12,093 bases of DNA, taken from contig VXZL01000499.1 of the NCBI GenBank assembly GCA_009845505.1, forward strand, positions 1 to 12,093, read 5' to 3'. The stretch comes from Candidatus Poribacteria bacterium (GTDB lineage: Bacteria; Poribacteria; WGA-4E; WGA-3G). The notes below the pieces were generated by a model. The model saw only the letters and a program-made list of their open reading frames with translations. It did not search any database and had not been told where the DNA came from. Below, one piece after another: positions 7,679 through 12,093 of the stretch. A program made the position numbers and the translations under genes. Positions within the stretch are counted from its first letter, which is position 1; every line of letters starts with the position of its first letter.

Positions 7679-7744
7679 GTTGTTGGTTACTGTCAGAATC
7701 AGGATTCATAGAATTACCGATGTCCGAAAAAAAGTTGTTGATTT

Positions 7745-8572
7745 ATGTATCGCTCAGTTAGCGTATCCGCTATTTCGTTAAAACCTACCAAATGGGACAA
7801 AGCCTCTAACGCTGAAAAGTTGGAGGCTTTCTTCGTTGAAGCCGCGAAGGATTCCCCACAGTTGATTCTGGCGACTGAGGGTGTTTTGGAAGGCTACGTC
7901 GTCATGGATGTCATCGAAGGCAGGGCAACCCCAGAAGCGATGCTCGACATCGCAGAACCGCTTGACGGTCCTTACATCCACCGATTCCGTCGCCTGGCGA
8001 AACAACTTAAAATTTGCCTCTGCTTCGGTTTTGCAGAACGGCGGGGCATCTCCTCTGTCTACAATTCCGCCGTGTTTATTGACGAGGAAGGCGAGCTCTG
8101 CGGCACCTACCACAAAACGCAGTTCGCCGAAGGCACGCATCCGTCGTGGAACTTCAATTGTATCGGCGAAACAATCCGGGCATTTGATACACCCTTCGGA
8201 CGTGCTGGCATCCTAATCTGCAACGACCGATGGAACCCTCTAATTGCCCGCACGCTTGTTTTAGACGGTGCGCAGTTCCTCCTCATCCCGTCCTATGGTT
8301 CAAAAGGCAAATCGCAAAACCAAACTGTGCTTGCAAGAGCGCGCGAAAACGGTGTGCCGATTGTAGAGGCAAATGTCGGCATGAATCTCATCATCAACAA
8401 AGGCGAAATTGTCGCATACAAATGGGGAAACGATCAGATTAGCACTGCATCTATTGACATCCCGGTTCCGCCTTCAACCGAGGCAGCGCGACGCTCAGAA
8501 CAAGAATACTTACAAGCCCAGGGACCTGAAATGGCAGCCCGCTACGAGAAAACCATCTCCCGCCTGCGATAA
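7745..8572 (+). CDS. Carbon-nitrogen hydrolase (nitrilase/omega-amidase superfamily)
   Basis: The 275 residues have the nitrilase fold with the Glu-Lys-Cys triad: E45 (ATEGVLEGY), K124 (YHKTQF) and C159 (ILICNDRWNP). E129 is the likely second active-site glutamate. Members cleave or transfer nonpeptide C-N bonds in amides, carbamoyl groups or nitriles. The CNDRWNP segment fits amidase-type branches better than true nitrilases. No signal peptide is present. It follows the toroid gene after 66 bases with no terminator, so co-transcription is plausible, but no Shine-Dalgarno is visible. A 13-codon frame starting at 7720 overlaps its start codon and ends at 7761. The gap also holds a small palindrome, GAATC-AG-GATTC (7696-7707). 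The substrate is unknown. Confidence 0.88.
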   Translation: MYRSVSVSAISLKPTKWDKASNAEKLEAFFVEAAKDSPQLILATEGVLEGYVVMDVIEGRATPEAMLDIAEPLDGPYIHRFRRLAKQLKICLCFGFAERRGISSVYNSAVFIDEEGELCGTYHKTQFAEGTHPSWNFNCIGETIRAFDTPFGRAGILICNDRWNPLIARTLVLDGAQFLLIPSYGSKGKSQNQTVLARARENGVPIVEANVGMNLIINKGEIVAYKWGNDQISTASIDIPVPPSTEAARRSEQEYLQAQGPEMAARYEKTISRLR

Positions 8573-8620
8573 TGAACCATACGCCCTATTCTTTCCAATA
8601 TCACCTCTTCCTATAGGAGC

Positions 8621-8645
8621 GACGCTGACTCGAACAAGCGTCTTT
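8621..8645 (+). terminator. Weak hairpin after the nitrilase gene
   Basis: GACGCT (8621-8626) pairs with AGCGTC (8637-8642) around a ten-base loop and is followed by only TTT. It lies about 50 bases after the stop at 8572 and ahead of the next promoter, as a terminator would. The short T-run makes it doubtful. Confidence 0.25.
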
Positions 8646-8679
8646 AAAAGAAAACACGCTGTTCTCCCCAAGTTCCCCA

Positions 8680-8700
8680 CTGACAGCCGACAACTGACAC
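8680..8700 (+). repeat. Three tandem degenerate heptamers (CYGACAN)
   Basis: CTGACAG, CCGACAA and CTGACAC follow one another without a gap. The third unit supplies the -35 hexamer CTGACA of the promoter for the ABC permease. This is either a small decayed tandem repeat or a set of helically staggered -35-like or regulator sites. Confidence 0.4.
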
Positions 8701-8722
8701 CCCGATATGAAACTTTTATAAA
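8694..8722 (+). promoter_or_regulatory. Sigma-70-like promoter for the ABC permease
   Basis: CTGACA (8694-8699) matches the -35 consensus at five of six bases. TATAAA (8717-8722) is a good -10, and the spacer is exactly 17 bp. Transcription would start near 8729, leaving a leader of about 88 nt. The other part of the 244-bp gap shows no supported gene. Confidence 0.55.
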
Positions 8723-8816
8723 CCTTTCTGCGTTAATCGCGTCAAATGTCTCTAATGTTTCAACTGTAAATTAAAAAACACACCAATAGACACGGTAAAA
8801 CTCTTAGGAGGAAACC

Positions 8817-10118
8817 ATGCGCTTAGTCGAAGGGCTGTCTATTGGGATCGCTGCAATGCGTGCGAACAAAATGCGTTCGTTACTGACGATGCTTGGAATT
8901 ATCATCGGTATTGCAGCGGTCCTTGCAATGATAGCTATCGGAGATGGAGCTAAAGAAATTGTGATACAAGATGCCCAAAAAATGGGCGGGGCAACCCGAA
9001 TTACATTGTATCAAACATCCTATAAACGAGAAAATAACAGGTGGGTCCGCATTCGCAGCAACGAATACATGGAATACGAAGATGCGTTGGCAATTGAGGC
9101 TGAATGCCCATCCGTGAATGCGGTCACACCCAGAATCGCGGATTGGCGCGGTGTCCTATTTCAGGGTCCGGGGGGCACGGAAGCCCGTGCCGGCTATAAT
9201 GGAGTCGGTCCTACCTACGCAACCGCAATGGATTGGGACATTAAAGAGGGACGCTTCATTACAGACGAAGATGTCCAAAACGCAACAAAAATCTGTGTAC
9301 TCGGAGACGAACTCGCAACCGAGTTATTTGGTAATAAATCACCCTTAGGACAAGAAATTAAAATCGCAAGAGACGTTCGATATTACGATCAATGGGGTAG
9401 AAGACGGCGGGAGCGGCTGACCGAACGCTTCACAGTCGTTGGGACCTTCATGCCGAGAGGGACAAGCTTCCAGTTTGGGTGGAGTTACGATAACCTCGCC
9501 TTCATGCCTGTCTCAACTGTACAAGAGCGTCTCACTGGTGGTGATAAGATTCACGGTATTATGGTCTTCGCGAACAGTGTCGACGTTATCCCGAAAGCAA
9601 TCGAAGAGGTGAAAACGGTCATAAGAAAAAGACACAACAACGAAGACGAATTCGTCAGAGTCTCTGAGATGCGCGCTGGCATGGCGCAATTAGAGAAGAT
9701 TAGCAAAATGATTAAAATCGCCTTGGGGAGCATCGCCGGATTTTCGCTCCTCGTTGGCGGTATCGGCATTATGAACATGATGCTCGTTTCTGTCAATGAG
9801 CGCATCCGTGAGATCGGTTTACGAAAAGCACTCGGTGCAAAACCGTTCGATATTCTTGCACAATTCCTCATAGAAGCGATAGTTATGTGCGCGGTAGGCG
9901 GCGCGATAGGCGTTGGACTCGGTGTCTTTGCTGGCGAGGGGATGGCGATGCTCGCCGTCAAAATCGCCAAAATTGTTCCCGAATGGCCCTCGGTTATCTC
10001 TATGCAGTGGGTCCTGATTTCGGTATCCTTCTCGGCAGCGATTGGTATTTCGTTCGGTATCTACCCTGCAATAAAAGCCGCTACTGTCCCACCGGTTGTG
10101 GCATTACGCAAAGATTAA
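8817..10118 (+). CDS. MacB/FtsX-type ABC transporter permease
   Basis: The 433-residue protein has the usual layout of the family. There is one N-terminal membrane helix (about 20-43, after RANKMRSLLTMLGI), a large extracytoplasmic MacB-type domain (about 44-297), and a C-terminal FtsX domain with three helices near 299-325, 348-372 and 396-420. The signature GIGIMNMMLVSVNER followed by REIGLRKALGA (315-341) is unmistakable. Such permeases are mechanotransmission subunits that need a LolD/MacB-like ATPase and often a periplasmic adaptor. Neither lies beside it here, so the partner must be elsewhere. A very basic patch in the external domain (RRRRER at about 195-200) is unusual. AGGAGG (8806-8811) lies five bases before the ATG. 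A strong terminator follows, so this is a single-gene unit. The cargo (lipoprotein, peptide, macrolide) is unknown. Confidence 0.9.
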   Translation: MRLVEGLSIGIAAMRANKMRSLLTMLGIIIGIAAVLAMIAIGDGAKEIVIQDAQKMGGATRITLYQTSYKRENNRWVRIRSNEYMEYEDALAIEAECPSVNAVTPRIADWRGVLFQGPGGTEARAGYNGVGPTYATAMDWDIKEGRFITDEDVQNATKICVLGDELATELFGNKSPLGQEIKIARDVRYYDQWGRRRRERLTERFTVVGTFMPRGTSFQFGWSYDNLAFMPVSTVQERLTGGDKIHGIMVFANSVDVIPKAIEEVKTVIRKRHNNEDEFVRVSEMRAGMAQLEKISKMIKIALGSIAGFSLLVGGIGIMNMMLVSVNERIREIGLRKALGAKPFDILAQFLIEAIVMCAVGGAIGVGLGVFAGEGMAMLAVKIAKIVPEWPSVISMQWVLISVSFSAAIGISFGIYPAIKAATVPPVVALRKD

Positions 10119-10145
10119 AAATGGACGCTCCAGCCAATATCTGCT

Positions 10146-10172
10146 CTTGTAGGCGCGCTTTCCGAGCGCGCC
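10146..10172 (+). repeat. GTAG-headed palindromic hairpin (REP-like)
   Basis: CTTGTAG (10146-10152) leads into the GC-rich stem described for the terminator. The 5' part, CTTGTAGGCGCG, is close to CTTGTAAGGCGCG on the minus strand at 248-236. It appears to be one of a dispersed family, here also serving as a terminator. Confidence 0.45.
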
Positions 10173-10178
10173 TTTTTT
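10152..10178 (+). terminator. Strong intrinsic terminator after the ABC permease
   Basis: GGCGCGCT (10152-10159), loop TTCCG and AGCGCGCC (10165-10172) form a perfect eight-pair stem, followed by TTTTTT (10173-10178) and a second T-run (10181-10187). It isolates the permease from the sigma-clamp gene at 10246, so that gene needs its own promoter. Between them only a -10-like TATACA (10214-10219) is seen, with no matching -35. Confidence 0.85.
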
Positions 10179-10245
10179 CATTTTTTTAAACCGTTTCCCC
10201 AAAAGTCTCCCTCTATACAACCAAAATCTAATTGGGAATCTGTTT

Positions 10246-11976
10246 ATGCGATACAATTCGTCCATGTACAGCGACCTGACAGATGAAGAACTCATTGAAC
10301 TCGTACAAGACGGTAACGAGATCGCCTTCGGGCAACTCGCAAACCGTCATAGTTTCCGAATCTGGCAGTTGGTTGTCTTAAACTCACGCCAGACCCGCGA
10401 TGCCGAAGAAATTTTTCAAGACATTTGGATAGCGGTCTGGGAAAATATAGATGGCTTACGCAAAGTTAGTAGTTTCGGTGCGTGGCTCCAAAAAATAGCA
10501 TATACGGCTTGTAGACGATACTACACCCAGAAGTCTCACACCAGAAGTGAAATTCTTCAGAGCACTGATCAACTCGCTGAGACGATGGATCAGGACGCGC
10601 TCGCCCGTTTTCGAGAAACGGAACTCCGTTGGGCTGTCAGGGAAGCCGTGTATCACCTCCCAGAAAAGGTCCGTTCTGTCGCCGTGTTGTACTATTTAGA
10701 AATGTCAACTGTTAAAGAGATTGCAGAAGAACTCGACTTAGCAGTCGGCACTGTCAAAACCAGGCTTAGAGAGGTTCGGACACTGCTACGCACAGAATTT
10801 GGTGTTGAAGAAGTCAAGAGCGAAAGAACTATAAGGGTGCCTGAACAGGAAGCACCTAAGCCAGCAAGTAACAGAATTAAGGAGGGTTTTGAAATGGAAT
10901 TAACTTTAGAAAGAGATGACCTTTTGCAAGCCCTGCAAGGACTGCAAGGTGTCACGATTGGACAGAGTGATGAATTCATCCACTCAAATGTTCTCATCCG
11001 CACGGAAGCCGGAGCGATTGATTTAGAAGTTAGCGTCAGAACGAAGATTGAAGCGACAGTCAAAGCGGAGGGAACGATTACGGTTCCTGCTCAGAAATTG
11101 ATAGAAACACTTAAAACCTTACCAACGGATATGCCGGTAAATTTGGTAAAAACAGCCAACGATACCGTTGAAATTAGGTGTGGCGATAGTATTTACAAAA
11201 TCACCGATATATCTGGTGAAACTTTTCCGCAACCATTTTCAGTTGAAAGTGAAACGTTCTCGCTTAGTGGACAGACATTGCGCGATGTCATTCACAAAAC
11301 GGCGTATGCTGCATCTACAGAGGACGAGCGGAGTTTCCTAAAAGGTCTCTACTTCAACTTCCTTGAAGATAGAACAGAAATCGTTGCGACGGACGGCAAG
11401 CGTCTCGCCCTGGCATGCTTTGATCCGATCGATCTACAAGGGAAAGCCAACGGGTTTATAGTTCCGCTCAAAACGGTTCAGGAGCTTCCGAAAATTTTCT
11501 CCGAATCTATTGAAGTGGATGTCTCTGTTTCTGGAAACCAAATCCGATTTACCGATGGAGATGCCACCTTGACAACCGAACTTGTGGACAGAGAGTATCC
11601 AAACTACCACAAGATCATCCCACAGAACAAAAACAAAGTAGGCGTTTCAAGAGAGCAACTCCTGCGTGTGACACAACACATCGGACAGTTAGCCAATCCG
11701 AAAGACCATAAGATCCGTTTGGAAATCGATACGGAACAGATTCGGGTCTCCACAGAGACATCGGAACCAGAAGAACCCTACGAGACAGTGCGTGTGGAAT
11801 CTGGGACTGGATGTATACTAATTGGCTTTGATGCACGTTTATTGGCAGATGCATTGGCACACATTGAAACCGAGTTCGTGGCAATAGAGTTTTCACGGGA
11901 GTTGGATCCCGTTCTTATTAAGCCGATGGGCAATGACAGGGATATTGCGCTCATCATGCCGATGCTTCTGGAGTAG
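10246..11976 (+). CDS. dnaN: ECF sigma factor fused to DNA polymerase III beta sliding clamp
   Basis: One frame of 576 residues holds two complete proteins. Residues 12-92 are sigma region 2 (RDAEEIFQDIWIAVWENI, 51-68; FGAWLQKIAY, 77-86). Residues 124-183 are region 4 (TVKEIAEELDLAVGTVKTRL, 155-174). After a charged linker (about 184-216), residues 217-576 are a full three-domain clamp. It starts MELTLERDDLLQAL, then has FLKGLYFNF (364-372), ATDGKRLALA (381-390), VPLKTVQEL (406-414), REYPNYHKIIPQ (449-460), GFDARLLADAL (527-537) and the C-terminal IMPM. E. coli DnaN has 366 residues, so nothing is missing. DnaN normally encircles DNA as a dimer and tethers polymerase; ECF factors bind RNA polymerase core. 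The ATG at 10246 has only weak GGGA upstream; ATG 10264 is an alternative. A strong internal start lies at 10894. Domain calls are firm; fusion in the cell is inferred. Confidence 0.9.
   Translation: MRYNSSMYSDLTDEELIELVQDGNEIAFGQLANRHSFRIWQLVVLNSRQTRDAEEIFQDIWIAVWENIDGLRKVSSFGAWLQKIAYTACRRYYTQKSHTRSEILQSTDQLAETMDQDALARFRETELRWAVREAVYHLPEKVRSVAVLYYLEMSTVKEIAEELDLAVGTVKTRLREVRTLLRTEFGVEEVKSERTIRVPEQEAPKPASNRIKEGFEMELTLERDDLLQALQGLQGVTIGQSDEFIHSNVLIRTEAGAIDLEVSVRTKIEATVKAEGTITVPAQKLIETLKTLPTDMPVNLVKTANDTVEIRCGDSIYKITDISGETFPQPFSVESETFSLSGQTLRDVIHKTAYAASTEDERSFLKGLYFNFLEDRTEIVATDGKRLALACFDPIDLQGKANGFIVPLKTVQELPKIFSESIEVDVSVSGNQIRFTDGDATLTTELVDREYPNYHKIIPQNKNKVGVSREQLLRVTQHIGQLANPKDHKIRLEIDTEQIRVSTETSEPEEPYETVRVESGTGCILIGFDARLLADALAHIETEFVAIEFSRELDPVLIKPMGNDRDIALIMPMLLE
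10879..10896 (+). promoter_or_regulatory. Internal Shine-Dalgarno and ATG for free DnaN
   Basis: AAGGAGGG (10879-10886) is followed, seven bases later, by ATG (10894-10896). This ATG is codon 217 of the fusion, in frame and exactly where ordinary DnaN proteins begin. It would give a separate 360-residue clamp ending at 11976. It is a much stronger ribosome site than that of the full-length start, so free clamp may be the major product. Confidence 0.75.
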
Positions 11977-12093
11977 TTTTTTGAAGTTTTCTGGGTCAAA
12001 AGGGTTTAATCGATTAGGGAAATCCCTCCTACAGCGGAGAGGCGCGGTTTTGCAGCGTACTCGCTCCCGGTTCATGCCCTAAGGCATTTATAC
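11977..12093. other. Non-coding tail after the sigma-clamp gene
   Basis: No gene is supported here. TTTTGA (11979-11984) and TCAAAA (11996-12001) could pair but no T-tract follows, so no clear terminator is seen. A perfect hairpin, ATGCC-CTAA-GGCAT, lies at 12074-12087 near the right edge. No DnaA boxes are visible, so there is no sign of an origin beside dnaN. Confidence 0.4.
12016..12032 (-). repeat. GTAG-headed palindromic hairpin (REP-like)
   Basis: On the minus strand GTAG (12032-12029) and one G are followed by AGGGA (12027-12023), TT and TCCCT (12020-12016), a perfect five-pair stem. It shares the GTAGGAGG start with the degenerate copy at 5265-5283. It has no T-tract in either direction. 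Confidence 0.45.

Noticed and set aside
7720-7761. Thirteen-codon frame (MSEKKLLIYVSLS) overlapping the nitrilase start
   Set aside because: No Shine-Dalgarno and no leader-peptide features; kept only as a remark in the gene entry.
8409-8774. Open frame of 121 codons on the + strand across the nitrilase end and the following gap
   Set aside because: Its first part overlaps the nitrilase gene in another frame, and the rest reads through the promoter region with low-complexity, unrecognisable protein.
10933-10950. Tandem nine-base repeat (CTGCAAGGA, CTGCAAGGT) inside the clamp domain
   Set aside because: It encodes a simple LQG-LQG duplication in an ordinary helix; too short to signify more than local slippage.
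11979-12001. TTTTGA/TCAAAA pairing as a terminator of the sigma-clamp gene
   Set aside because: AT-rich stem with an 11-base loop and no T-run after it.

Overview
The window is about 12 kb of a gram-negative-type bacterial chromosome of medium G+C, with every clear gene on the + strand. The protein styles point to an uncultured marine lineage such as Candidatus Poribacteria or a PVC-like relative. These are ECF sigma factors with large C-terminal extensions, mandelate-racemase-type and Gfo/Idh/MocA sugar enzymes, and a secreted squalene-cyclase-like toroid. That taxonomic call rests on remembered family resemblance, not on a search. No rRNA, tRNA, CRISPR array, insertion sequence or phage gene was seen.

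Layout. Positions 1-308 are a regulatory region. It holds a Shine-Dalgarno sequence for a probable divergent gene just off the left edge, a sigma-70-like promoter and a leader hairpin. Position 309 starts a 1002-residue protein made of an ECF sigma factor, one membrane segment and an Asp-box beta-propeller. An enolase-superfamily acid-sugar dehydratase/racemase (3343) and an exported DUF547 protein (about 4434) follow closely and may be one operon. After a 146-bp spacer with palindromic repeats comes an IolW-like Gfo/Idh/MocA oxidoreductase (5381) with a terminator. A dyad-rich control region then leads to a secreted alpha/alpha-toroid protein (6566) and a nitrilase-family amidase (7745). A further spacer holds a good promoter ahead of a MacB/FtsX-type ABC permease (8817), which ends in a strong intrinsic terminator.

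The last gene (10246-11976) is the most unusual. One uninterrupted frame encodes a complete ECF sigma factor followed by a complete DNA polymerase III sliding clamp (DnaN). A near-perfect Shine-Dalgarno sequence and an ATG lie exactly at the domain junction. The clamp could therefore be made both as a sigma fusion and as a free 360-residue protein, which would physically or genetically link promoter choice to replication.

Two sigma-factor fusions in one 12-kb window is the main theme. A second theme is a scattered set of GTAG-headed hairpins in the intergenic gaps, resembling REP elements mobilised by RAYT (TnpA-REP) transposases. The sugar-enzyme genes fit oxidation, dehydration or epimerisation of sugars or polyols, but no specific substrate can be read from the sequence.
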